From: Sulfuritalea sp.
GTDB taxonomy: Bacteria > Pseudomonadota > Gammaproteobacteria > Burkholderiales > Rhodocyclaceae
DNA: 64,000 bases
Direction: 5' to 3'
Assembly: GCF_017302275.1 (NCBI RefSeq)
Contig: NZ_JAFLDR010000018.1
Location: forward strand, 1 to 64,000
Shown: positions 55,538-63,423 of the stretch, in pieces
Position numbering within the stretch: the stretch's first letter is position 1
Layout of the letters: every line of letters starts with the position of its first letter
Made by a program: the position numbers and the translations under genes
Notes under the pieces: model-generated
Databases searched by the model: none
Seen by the model: the letters and a program-made list of their open reading frames with translations, nothing else
Told to the model about the DNA's origin: nothing

Positions 55538-55726
55538 ATGCTGAAATGGCTGATCGTCCTGTTCGCCACGGTTTTCGTGATCGGCCTGATGCAGTCCCGC
55601 TGGCGCCAGGCCGGCCGTCTGCCGGGCGACCTGCATTTCCGCCTGCGCGGCAGGGAGTACTCCTTTCCCTTCGCCTCGGTGGTGGTGTTTTCGCTGGTGG
55701 CGGCGTTTATTGGCTGGCTGCTTTGA
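55538..55726 (+). CDS. DUF2905 family small membrane protein
   Basis: Protein of 62 aa with two hydrophobic helices flanking [20 protein letters not shown], the DUF2905 signature. Inner membrane, function unknown. Its 3' end overlaps the end of convergent cca by 20 bases. Confidence 0.88.
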   Translation: MLKWLIVLFATVFVIGLMQSRWRQAGRLPGDLHFRLRGREYSFPFASVVVFSLVAAFIGWLL

Positions 55727-56939
55727 TCGCGGCCAGCGCCGCGACGCGCGCGCGGCCGATGCTCGCCGCGATGGCCTGTGCGTCACCGCCCTCGCGGGTG
55801 GTGGCCCGTGCGATGCCGCCCGCATCGACCACGCGCACCGCCGCCAGCGCCGCGCGCCATACCGCCGCCGACGGGTAGTCGCGCTCCTCCCAGCCCAGGC
55901 GGCCACGGTAGTCGGCCTCGCAGGCGAGCAGGATCAATTCGAAGCGTTCCGGGCGGCGCAATGCGTCGCAGCGTTCGAGCAAGCCGAGCATGGTGTCGGC
56001 GCGCAACTGCTCGACCCGGTGCATGTCGCCGTGGTAGCGCGCGACGAGGCGCGCCACGTCGCGGCATTCGATCGGCACGCGCAGTCGCTCGCAGATCGCC
56101 TCGACCAGCGCCACGCTCTTGGTTTCGTGGCCGTGGTGGCGCGGCAGGATGTCGGCCGGCGTGCGCGCCTTGCCCAGATCGTGGGTCAGCGCGGCGAAAC
56201 GCGCGGGCAGCTCCGCGCCAAGGCGCGCCGCCATGTCGATCACCATCATCACATGCACGCCGGTGTCGATTTCCGGATGGAAATCGGCGCGCTGGGGAAC
56301 ACCCCACAGGGCGTCCAGTTCCGGCAGCAGGCGAACCAGCGCACCGCATTCGCGCAGCACGGCAAACATGCGCGAGGGCCGCGTTTCCATCAGGCCGCGC
56401 GCGAGTTCCTGCCAGACGCGTTCCGCCACCAGCGCATCGACCTCACCCGCCGCGACCATGTCGCGCATCAGCGCCAGGGTTTCCGGCGCCACCGTGAAAT
56501 CGGCGAAGCGCGCGGCGAAGCGCGCCACGCGCAGGATGCGCACCGGGTCCTCGGCGAAGGCCGGCGAAACATGGCGCATCACGCGCGCCGCGATGTCGGC
56601 GCGCCCGCCGTGGGGATCGATCAACGCGCCACTTGCATCCTTGGCCATGGCATTGATGGTCAGGTCGCGCCGCAGCAGGTCGTCTTCGAGGCGCACCTCG
56701 GGCGCGGCGTGCACCACGAAGCCGGTGTAGCCCGGCGCGGTCTTGCGCTCGGTGCGCGCCAGCGCGTATTCCTCGTGGCTTTTGGGATGGAGGAAGACGG
56801 GAAAGTCGCGGCCGACCTGGACGTAGCCCTGGGCAATCATCTGCTCGGGGGTGGCGCCGACCACCACCCAGTCGCGGTCCTTCACCGGCAGGCCAAGCAG
56901 CTCGTCGCGCACGGCGCCGCCGACGACGTAGGCCTTCAT
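55707..56939 (-). CDS. cca: CCA tRNA nucleotidyltransferase (multifunctional)
   Basis: Enzyme of 410 aa that adds or repairs the 3' CCA of tRNAs. The N-terminal nucleotidyltransferase motif [34 protein letters not shown], and a C-terminal HD phosphohydrolase domain (HDLGKARTP) mark the multifunctional gammaproteobacteria/betaproteobacteria type. ATG 56939. Upstream lies a MITE-like repeat that separates it from the epimerase gene. Confidence 0.95.
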   Translation of the reverse strand: MKAYVVGGAVRDELLGLPVKDRDWVVVGATPEQMIAQGYVQVGRDFPVFLHPKSHEEYALARTERKTAPGYTGFVVHAAPEVRLEDDLLRRDLTINAMAKDASGALIDPHGGRADIAARVMRHVSPAFAEDPVRILRVARFAARFADFTVAPETLALMRDMVAAGEVDALVAERVWQELARGLMETRPSRMFAVLRECGALVRLLPELDALWGVPQRADFHPEIDTGVHVMMVIDMAARLGAELPARFAALTHDLGKARTPADILPRHHGHETKSVALVEAICERLRVPIECRDVARLVARYHGDMHRVEQLRADTMLGLLERCDALRRPERFELILLACEADYRGRLGWEERDYPSAAVWRAALAAVRVVDAGGIARATTREGGDAQAIAASIGRARVAALAAIKAASQ

Positions 56940-56952
56940 ATCAGCATTGCTA

Positions 56953-57098
56953 AGAGCTTGTAAAGAAATCGTCGCGAGCGGGCCGCAGCGGGGTGCGGCC
57001 GGAGCGCAGCTACCGGAGCGTATGTCGATATACGCGAGGATAGCGAGCACCGCCCAAGCCCCGATCCGGCACGCGCAGTAGATTTATTCATAAGCTCT
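56953..57098. repeat. MITE-like element with terminal inverted repeats
   Basis: A ~146-bp segment bounded by AGAGCTTGTAAAGAAAT (56953-56969) and the inverse of AGAGCTTATGAATAAAT (57082-57098), 14 of 17 positions matching. The interior is GC-rich with an internal palindrome (CGTAT...ATACG). The right end coincides with the stop codon of the epimerase gene. No target duplication or coding content is evident. Confidence 0.65.
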
Positions 57099-58033
57099 CA
57101 GGCGCGCAGGTAGGTCGGCGCGATGACTTCCAGCGCCGTGGCGACGCGGCCAAATGGCAGGCCGCAGCCGCTTTCGCAAACGCTGGGCACGCGCATCGAT
57201 CGCACGTTGTCGCGCGTCATCGGGCCATTGGGGATGAACTCCATGGCCCAGGCCTGCAGCCAGGCGATGGCCTCGGGCAGACCGATCACGGCGCGCGGAT
57301 GGCCGGCGACGGCGCTCGCGTAACGCACCAGCTCGGCCAGCGCGTACTGCTTCGGCCCACACAGTTCGTAGATGGCGCCGATGCTTTGCGAATTGGCGAG
57401 GCTGTCGGCCACCGTTGCGGCCACGTCCTCGACCCAGACCGGCTGGAAGCGCGCGGAAGCACCCGCCAAAGGGAAGAAAGGCGCGATCCTGGCCATGCGC
57501 GCGAACAGCGTAAGGAAGGAATCGCCGCGACCGAAGATCACCGAGGGACGGAAGATCGTCAGGTCCAGCCCGGCCGCTTGCAACGCCGCCTCGCCGAACG
57601 CCTTGGAACGCAGGTAGCCCGAAGGCGCATCCGCCGCCGCCTTGAGCGCAGAGACATGCAGCACGCGCCGCACGCCGGCCGCCTTGGCCGCTGCGGCGAT
57701 CTTCTGCGGCAGCTCGACGTGGGCGCGGGCGAAACCCTTGCCATACGGGTCACCCTCACCACCCTTGAGGACGCCGACCAGGCTAATCACCGCATCCTGG
57801 CCTGCCATCAGCCGCGCCAGCGTGGCCGGATCATGCACGTCCAATTCCAGCACGCGTGCCGTCGGCAACACGGTGAGGTGTTTGGCGCCGGCCTCGCGCC
57901 GTGTCGGCAGCGTGAAACAACAGTCGGCGCCCCACAGGGACTTCCTTTGGTCGCTGGCGGGACGGCGAGCCAGCTCGCGGACGACCGCGCTGCCCAAAAA
58001 ACCGCTGCCGCCGATGACGAGAATGTTCTTCAC
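57098..58033 (-). CDS. NAD(P)-binding epimerase/NDUFA9-like protein
   Basis: Complex I NDUFA9-like short-chain epimerase-type protein of 311 aa (ILVIGGSGFLGSAVVREL nucleotide motif; VLHVSALKAAADAPSGYLRSKAFGE; IFRPSVIFGRGD). It may act on or bind a quinone or lipid-linked substrate; role unknown. GTG 58033 overlaps the slt stop. Residues ~25-42 (PASDQRKSLWGADCCFTL) look like an extra segment between the first helix and the usual PTRR strand. Confidence 0.85.
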   Translation of the reverse strand: MKNILVIGGSGFLGSAVVRELARRPASDQRKSLWGADCCFTLPTRREAGAKHLTVLPTARVLELDVHDPATLARLMAGQDAVISLVGVLKGGEGDPYGKGFARAHVELPQKIAAAAKAAGVRRVLHVSALKAAADAPSGYLRSKAFGEAALQAAGLDLTIFRPSVIFGRGDSFLTLFARMARIAPFFPLAGASARFQPVWVEDVAATVADSLANSQSIGAIYELCGPKQYALAELVRYASAVAGHPRAVIGLPEAIAWLQAWAMEFIPNGPMTRDNVRSMRVPSVCESGCGLPFGRVATALEVIAPTYLRA

Positions 58034-60006
58034 GGCAACTGCTCCACGCCGTTCTCGCCCTGTCCGCGCGCACGGATCATCCCCAGTCGGGCCTTGAGCG
58101 ATTGCGGCCTGCCTTCGAACAAGGTGTTGTAGTACACGGCGTTGCTCATTACCTTCTTCACGTAATCGCGGGTTTCGCTGAACGGGATGGTCTCTGCATA
58201 GATCGCGCCTTCCAGCGGCCGGTCGGCACGCCAGCGGCGGGCGCGGCCGGGACCGGCGTTGTAGGCGGCGGAGGCCAGCACCGGGTGGCTGTCGAGCGAA
58301 TCGAGCACCATCTTCATGTAGTGGGTGCCGAGTGTGACATTGGTATCCATTTCGGTGACGCGTGACGGGTGGTAGTTGTCGAGCTTGATCTTCTGCGCCA
58401 CCCACTTCGCCGTGGCCGGCATCAGTTGCATCAGGCCCTTGGCGCCCACCGAGGACTTCGCGTTCATCACGAAGCGCGATTCCTGGCGCATCAGGCCGTA
58501 GACCCAGCCATTATCCAGCGCCAGCTGGTTCGCCTTGGGCCGCACCCGGTCGCTGAAGGGCGCGATGTAGCGCAGGTTGTAATCGTGCTGGTTCTGGGTG
58601 CGGTCGGCGGTGTTGATGGCGCGGTCCCAGACTTCGTGGCGGCGGGCCAGTTCGGCGGCGGCGAGCAGGGCTCGGTCGTCCATGCCGCGCAGCGTCCAGA
58701 CCCATTCGCGCACACCCTCGATGCGCATGTCGGTGCGCAGCAATGCCAGCGCGCGCTGGAAGCCCGGATTGACCGAAGCCAGCGCCAGCTCCTCGGTACT
58801 CGGTACGGCGGCGCGCGGCGGAATCTCGATGTTGCGACCGAGTTCCTCGTCCGCGAGGTTGCCGTAAAAATTCGGCTGGCCGCCGATTTTCAGGAATAGG
58901 GCGCGCGCTTCCTCGCCATGTCCGGCGGCCGCCAGGGCGCGGCCCTGCCAATAGGTCCAGTCGGACTGCGCGGACAATGCTGGCGGCATGGCGGCGATGG
59001 CGCGCCGCACCGCGCCCCAATCGTGCGCGCGCAAGGCCGCACGGACCTGCCAGGCCAGTTGTTCGTCGGACAGCATGGTGGCGGCCGTCCGCCCGTACCA
59101 GTCGAGTGCTTCCGGCAGGTGGCGCTGCGCCGCCTGCAACGCAATCTGGCCCCAGGCGTAGGCGCGCTCCTCGGCGGAAAACTGGGTTTCAATGCGGGCG
59201 AAACGCCTTGCCGCATCCTGCGGATCGGCGCGTGCAGCGCGCTGCACGGCGAACAGCACCACCTCGCGACCGCCGCGTTTCGCGGCGAAGCCGGCCGGCG
59301 GCTTTTCGAGATGCCGCACCGGCGCCTGGGCAATGGATTCGAGTCCGCGCCCGTCGAAACCTTCGCCGGCCGGCAGATAGGCCGCCGCGCTGCGCGCCGC
59401 GCCGACGCGCTTGGCCTCAAACAAACGGCGCACGCGCTGCCAGACTTCCTCGACCGACAGGTTGCCGGCGGCCACCAGGTTATCGACCAGGGCCTCGCAG
59501 GCCTGCGGCAAGTCCTGACCGCCGGTCCATAGCGGTCGCACCATTTCGGCCGTGTCCGCCGCCCGTGCGGCATAGCAAGCCACCTCGGTGTCGGGCAGGG
59601 CCAAGCCCTGCAGTTCGCGGCGGAAGCCATCCCAGTCCGCCTTCTTGCCCAGCGCACGCAACCAGTCGCCGCGCAGCTTTTCGGCCAGGTAGGCACCCGG
59701 ATGGCGCGCCAGGTAGTCGGCCACGCCGGTGGCATCGCCGTCCTCCAGGTGCAGGCGCAGCAACCAGTACTCGGCCCAGGCCTGCAGCGGATGCCCTTGC
59801 AATGCCTCAACCTGGCGCGCCAGGCGCACCCGCTCGCCATTGCGCCAGGCGTCCCGCGCCGCCATGAAGGCAGCTTCGCCCCGTTCGAGCACATAGGTTC
59901 CCGCCGGGGCGCCGAGTGCCGACGGCGCGCACAAGGCGGCGACGAGGGCAAACGCCACGGGGGCGACTCGCGACGAAGACAGGAAAGGTTTGCGCTTATA
60001 GTTCAT
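58030..60006 (-). CDS. slt: Soluble lytic murein transglycosylase
   Basis: Periplasmic enzyme of 658 aa that cleaves peptidoglycan glycan strands. Signal peptide (VAFALVAALCAPSALGA), a long helical superhelix domain, and a C-terminal SLT domain with GLMRQESRF (catalytic Glu), GAKGLMQLMPATA and AYNAGPGRARRW. The size is normal for Slt70. It overlaps the epimerase gene by 4 bases and is divergent from the cyclo-ligase gene across 42 bases. Confidence 0.95.
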   Translation of the reverse strand: MNYKRKPFLSSSRVAPVAFALVAALCAPSALGAPAGTYVLERGEAAFMAARDAWRNGERVRLARQVEALQGHPLQAWAEYWLLRLHLEDGDATGVADYLARHPGAYLAEKLRGDWLRALGKKADWDGFRRELQGLALPDTEVACYAARAADTAEMVRPLWTGGQDLPQACEALVDNLVAAGNLSVEEVWQRVRRLFEAKRVGAARSAAAYLPAGEGFDGRGLESIAQAPVRHLEKPPAGFAAKRGGREVVLFAVQRAARADPQDAARRFARIETQFSAEERAYAWGQIALQAAQRHLPEALDWYGRTAATMLSDEQLAWQVRAALRAHDWGAVRRAIAAMPPALSAQSDWTYWQGRALAAAGHGEEARALFLKIGGQPNFYGNLADEELGRNIEIPPRAAVPSTEELALASVNPGFQRALALLRTDMRIEGVREWVWTLRGMDDRALLAAAELARRHEVWDRAINTADRTQNQHDYNLRYIAPFSDRVRPKANQLALDNGWVYGLMRQESRFVMNAKSSVGAKGLMQLMPATAKWVAQKIKLDNYHPSRVTEMDTNVTLGTHYMKMVLDSLDSHPVLASAAYNAGPGRARRWRADRPLEGAIYAETIPFSETRDYVKKVMSNAVYYNTLFEGRPQSLKARLGMIRARGQGENGVEQLP

Positions 60007-60048
60007 GCGGTGATCTCGATTCGACTTCTTTCAGCCCAACATTAGCAC

Positions 60049-60654
60049 ATGCCCCCGACGACGCCGTCCGCCGAACACCCCGCAGATTCGAGAGCTGTTC
60101 GCGCCGCGTTGCGCCGCGAACGGCTGGCGGCGCGCATGGCGCTGGACGATGCCGGCCATGCGGCGCTTTCGTCCCGCGTCGGCACCCATTTGGCGGCGCT
60201 GCTGGACGCGCTGCCGGCGCAGACCGTGGCCTTCTGCGCCCCGCTGCGTCGCGAGTTCGACGCCCGTGCGCTGGTCGTGCGCCTGCTCGACCGCGGCTGG
60301 CGCGCGGCGATGCCGGTGGTGGTTGCGGCCGAGGCGCCGATGGTTTTTCGCGAATGGGCGCCGGACGCGGTGATGGCGGTCGATCGCCACGGCATCCCGA
60401 TCCCGCGCGATGGCGCCGAAGTGACGCCCGAGATACTGCTGCTGCCGCTGGTGGCTTTCGACTCACGGGGCTATCGCCTTGGCTATGGCGGAGGCTATTT
60501 CGACCGCACGCTGGCGGCGATGGTTCCGCGCCCGCTGGCCGTCGGCATCGGCTACGAACTGTGCCGGGTGGCCGACATCCACCCCGAACCACACGATATC
60601 GCGCTGGACGTGCTGGTCACCGAGGCGGGAGCGTTTCATCCGCGCGTCAAGTAG
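60049..60654 (+). CDS. 5-formyltetrahydrofolate cyclo-ligase
   Basis: Enzyme of 201 aa that converts 5-formyl-THF to 5,10-methenyl-THF with ATP. The ATP/folate motif LGYGGGYFDRTL and PLVAFDSRGYRLG are clear, and RRERLAARMAL near the N-terminus fits. It salvages folate and so complements MetH and FolE2 in this window. No 6S RNA is seen upstream. Confidence 0.93.
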   Translation: MPPTTPSAEHPADSRAVRAALRRERLAARMALDDAGHAALSSRVGTHLAALLDALPAQTVAFCAPLRREFDARALVVRLLDRGWRAAMPVVVAAEAPMVFREWAPDAVMAVDRHGIPIPRDGAEVTPEILLLPLVAFDSRGYRLGYGGGYFDRTLAAMVPRPLAVGIGYELCRVADIHPEPHDIALDVLVTEAGAFHPRVK

Positions 60655-60675
60655 AGCGTTCCGGCAAAACCGTTA

Positions 60676-60748
60676 CCGTTCGCGGTGAGCCTGTCGAACC
60701 GCGTTTCTCCCTGCCACGAGGGGCCTGCGACAGGCCCAGGCCGAACGG
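60676..60748. repeat. REP-like inverted repeat
   Basis: Arms of 21 bases (60676-60696, starting CCGTTCGCGG; 60728-60748, ending CCGAACGG) pair at 17 positions. Sequences of the type TTCGACAGGCTCA...CGAACGG are widespread intergenic repeats in Proteobacteria. It lies between two convergent genes. Confidence 0.7.
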
Positions 60749-60780
60749 TTTCGTTGGAAACGTCTCGCGGGAATGGCCTG

Positions 60781-61935
60781 CTAAGGCCGCGCCGCGCTGT
60801 CCAGGCGCCGCAGGGCTTCGTCGAGCAGCGAGCGCCGTGTGCCGAAATTGAGCCGGACGAAGCCCGGCGCGCCGAAGTCCGCGCCATCGGAGAGACCGAG
60901 GCCGTGTTCCTCGAAATAGCGCGCCGGATGGGCTACGCCATGGTCGGCGGCGAATTCGCGCGCGTCGATCCAGGCCAGATACGTGGCTTCCACCGGCCGC
61001 ATGTCGAGGCCAGGGATGTCCTCCACGGCGCGCTCGACCGCGCGCGCGTTGCCGCGCAGGTAGTCGAGCAGGGCCGCATGCCAGTCGTCGCACTCGGTCA
61101 ACGCCGCTTCCGTCGCTACCATGCCGAGCGCATTGACGTGGGGCACGATGCCATGCAGCGCGGCACGGAAACGATGGCGCAGGGTCGCATCGGAGATGAC
61201 GGCGAAGGCACAGCCGAGTCCCGGAATGTTGAAGGTCTTCGACGGCGCCAGCAGGGTGATGCTGCGTGCGGCCACCTCCGGGGCGAGTGTCGCGAAAAGT
61301 CGGTGCCGGTGATACGGCGAAAGCACGAGGCCGTTGTGGATTTCGTCCGAACAGACCACCAGGTCGTGCTTTTCCGCCAGCGCGGCGACCTGCCACAACT
61401 CGTCCTCGCTCCAGGCGCGGCCGGTCGGATTGTGCGGATGGCAAAGCTGGAACAGGTTCGCCCTGCTGCCCTTGAGCACCGCGTCGACCGCCGGGAAATC
61501 CCACAGCCAGCCGGCGGAATCGCGCACCAGCGGAGCACTTGCCACGTGCCGGCCGGAGTCGACCGGCGCCGACAGGAAGGGCGGATAGATCGGCGTCGCG
61601 GTGAATATCGCATCGCCCGGCTCGCCCACGGCGCGGCAGGCGACATTGAGGCCCGACACCAGGCCCGGCAGCCAGACGATCCATTCCGGCTCGATGCTCC
61701 AGGCAAACTTGCGCGCGAGGTAGCCGGCCACCGCCTCGACCTGGCTCGCGGTTGGCTGGTTGTAGCCGAACACGCCGTGCTCGACGCGACGCCGCAGCGC
61801 CGCCAGCACCGCAGGCGGCGCCGCGAAATCCATGTCGGCGACCCACAGCGGGATGATGTCCCGTCCGGCATGCCGCGCCCACTTCACCGAATCGGTGCCG
61901 GCGCGCTCGACGACGGCATCGAAGTCGAAGTTCAT
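60781..61935 (-). CDS. MalY/PatB family PLP-dependent C-S lyase
   Basis: Aminotransferase-fold enzyme of 384 aa, cystathionine beta-lyase type of the MalY/PatB group. Motifs: WVADMDFAAPPAV, LCHPHNPTGRAWS, SDEIHNGLVL, and the PLP lysine in APSKTFNIPGLG. It would release homocysteine, pyruvate and ammonia from cystathionine, feeding MetH. A 25-bp repeat copy (read as SPYHRHRLF, residues ~206-214) directly follows the SDEIHNGLVL motif. Confidence 0.92.
   Translation of the reverse strand: MNFDFDAVVERAGTDSVKWARHAGRDIIPLWVADMDFAAPPAVLAALRRRVEHGVFGYNQPTASQVEAVAGYLARKFAWSIEPEWIVWLPGLVSGLNVACRAVGEPGDAIFTATPIYPPFLSAPVDSGRHVASAPLVRDSAGWLWDFPAVDAVLKGSRANLFQLCHPHNPTGRAWSEDELWQVAALAEKHDLVVCSDEIHNGLVLSPYHRHRLFATLAPEVAARSITLLAPSKTFNIPGLGCAFAVISDATLRHRFRAALHGIVPHVNALGMVATEAALTECDDWHAALLDYLRGNARAVERAVEDIPGLDMRPVEATYLAWIDAREFAADHGVAHPARYFEEHGLGLSDGADFGAPGFVRLNFGTRRSLLDEALRRLDSAARP
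61295..61319 (-). repeat. 25-bp dispersed repeat, copy inside the MalY/PatB gene
   Basis: Reverse orientation (AAAAGTCGGTGCC then GGTGATACGGCG). In the gene it is read in a third frame as SPYHRHRLF. Confidence 0.75.
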
Positions 61936-62004
61936 GCCGCCGCCGAGCCGCCCCAAGGCGGCATGAAGTCAAAAACAGGGAAGCCGCTCAGCGGCTGAAC
62001 CGAG

Positions 62005-62115
62005 GTCACCCCTTCCCTTGGCGGCGAAGGCAGGGTTTCGCGGAGCACTGCTCCGCGCTGCCGCAGCCGGCTGGCTGTGCAAAGCCAGCCGTGGAAAGGG
62101 GCTGGGGAAAGGGCA
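62005..62115. repeat. Structured dispersed repeat, copy Y
   Basis: Second copy of the repeat at 43490-43600. Hairpins: CGCGGAGCA-C-TGCTCCGCG (62039-62057) and GGCTGGCT-GTGCAA-AGCCAGCC (62069-62090). It lies in the 184-base gap between the caspase-like gene and the MalY/PatB gene. Confidence 0.8.
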
Positions 62116-62119
62116 TATT

Positions 62120-63133
62120 TCATGGCGTGCGGAACAGGAAATCGCCGCCCTCGATGTGTCCGGCCGAGACCACCGCGCCATACTGCGGCTGCTGCGGGTA
62201 TTCGCTGGTGACGCCCTTGCTGACCTTGCTCCAGACCTGCGCGCCGGGCGTCAGGCCGCCGGCCGCCTGCAGGGTCTTGATCAGGTTCCAGGCGAAGATC
62301 GAATGGCCTTCCTTGCCTTCGTCCGACACGGGCTCGTCGGCGCCCGAGGACAGCACCAGCACGGAACGCTGCTGCAGGATCTGCTCCGGCGGCAAGTCAC
62401 GGCCCTGGGTGAGCTTCCGTTCGCCGGTCAGGGTGCCGGAATAGCAGCTGTCGGAAATCAACATCAGTTGACGCGACGGGATCGCGGCCAGCAGGCGCGA
62501 GATGTCGCTGTTGGAGATCCAGCCCTTCGCGGTCTTGACCGAGGCATCGACCGGAATCCAGTAGCCCATCTTGACGTCGTCCAGCAGGTAGCCGTGGCCG
62601 GCGTAAAACAGCAACACGCTGTCCTGCGGCCGCACGTCGGCCGCCAGCGCATTGAGCGCCTCGATGATCTGCGCCTTGCCGGCGTCCTTGACCAGCCGCG
62701 TTTCATAGCCGAAGCGCGATTGCAGCACACCGCCGATCTGGGTGATGTCGGCGATCGGCGTTTCCAGCGCCGGGATCGGCGCCGGGTAGGCGTTGTTGCC
62801 GACCAGGATGGCGAGGCGACGGCCCGCGGCGGGCGGAGACGTGGCAGCGGGCGCCGCAGCCGGCGCCGCCGACGATGTTTCGGCGCGCGCCAGGCACTGG
62901 CCGCCGGCCGGGCTTTGTCCCGCGCCGCATTCCGGCAGGTCGGCGGCGGCGGGGTTCTTGCGCAGTTCCTCCAGTGCCTCGCGGTACAGCAGCGTGCGCG
63001 CCTGATGGCGCTGCATCTGGATTGCCTGGAACTGGGACATCCCCGGGATGCCGCCGGCAAACGGCATCGGGCGCATCTGGGCCAGGACAGGCAGGCTTTG
63101 CAGCAGGGCGATCAGCAACAGCAGGCGTTTCAT
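62120..63133 (-). CDS. Exported caspase-like (peptidase C14) protein
   Basis: Protein of 337 aa. Signal peptide (LLLLIALLQSLPVLAQM), a ~80-residue helical/low-complexity region, then a caspase-fold domain from about 104: RRLAILVGNNAY, catalytic His180 in FYAGHGY and catalytic Cys230 in ISDSCYSG. Both dyad residues are intact. It is therefore a secreted metacaspase-like protease, with Arg/Lys-type specificity likely by family but untested. GGAGG precedes ATG 63133. It lies downstream of an outer-membrane barrel gene on the same strand. Confidence 0.9.
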   Translation of the reverse strand: MKRLLLLIALLQSLPVLAQMRPMPFAGGIPGMSQFQAIQMQRHQARTLLYREALEELRKNPAAADLPECGAGQSPAGGQCLARAETSSAAPAAAPAATSPPAAGRRLAILVGNNAYPAPIPALETPIADITQIGGVLQSRFGYETRLVKDAGKAQIIEALNALAADVRPQDSVLLFYAGHGYLLDDVKMGYWIPVDASVKTAKGWISNSDISRLLAAIPSRQLMLISDSCYSGTLTGERKLTQGRDLPPEQILQQRSVLVLSSGADEPVSDEGKEGHSIFAWNLIKTLQAAGGLTPGAQVWSKVSKGVTSEYPQQPQYGAVVSAGHIEGGDFLFRTP

Positions 63134-63423
63134 GGCGTTTCCTCCAGCAGGTGTCGCCGGTCCCGCGACCGGCGGCACCGGTGATCGAAATCAGGCAGCG
63201 CCCGAATCCAGCTCGCCCGCGGCGTCGGTGGGTGCAATGCTGTCCATTCTGCCACTGCGCGGGGCGCCTCGACGGAGACTGATCGCGCGACATCGTCAGG
63301 CCCTGCCGCGTGCGGCGCCGGATCGGCGGCGGGTACCCGCGCTACTCGAAACCCGGCCGGCATCCGAAGAAAAAAGGCCGCGCCCTCGAGCGCGGCCCTG
63401 CCTGCAACTGACTCGGACAAGGT
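63134..63423. other. 290-base gap with terminator
   Basis: No gene seen. It contains the terminator of the barrel gene at 63367-63397 and, presumably, the promoter of the caspase-like gene, which I could not place. Confidence 0.6.
63367..63397 (-). terminator. Intrinsic terminator of the outer-membrane barrel gene
   Basis: Minus strand: perfect 8-bp stem GGCCGCGC / GCGCGGCC with a 6-base loop, then a run of T. It begins 27 bases after the stop. Confidence 0.85.

Noticed and set aside
60007-60048. 6S RNA gene upstream of the 5-FTHF cyclo-ligase gene
   Set aside because: The gap to divergent slt is only 42 bases, far too short.
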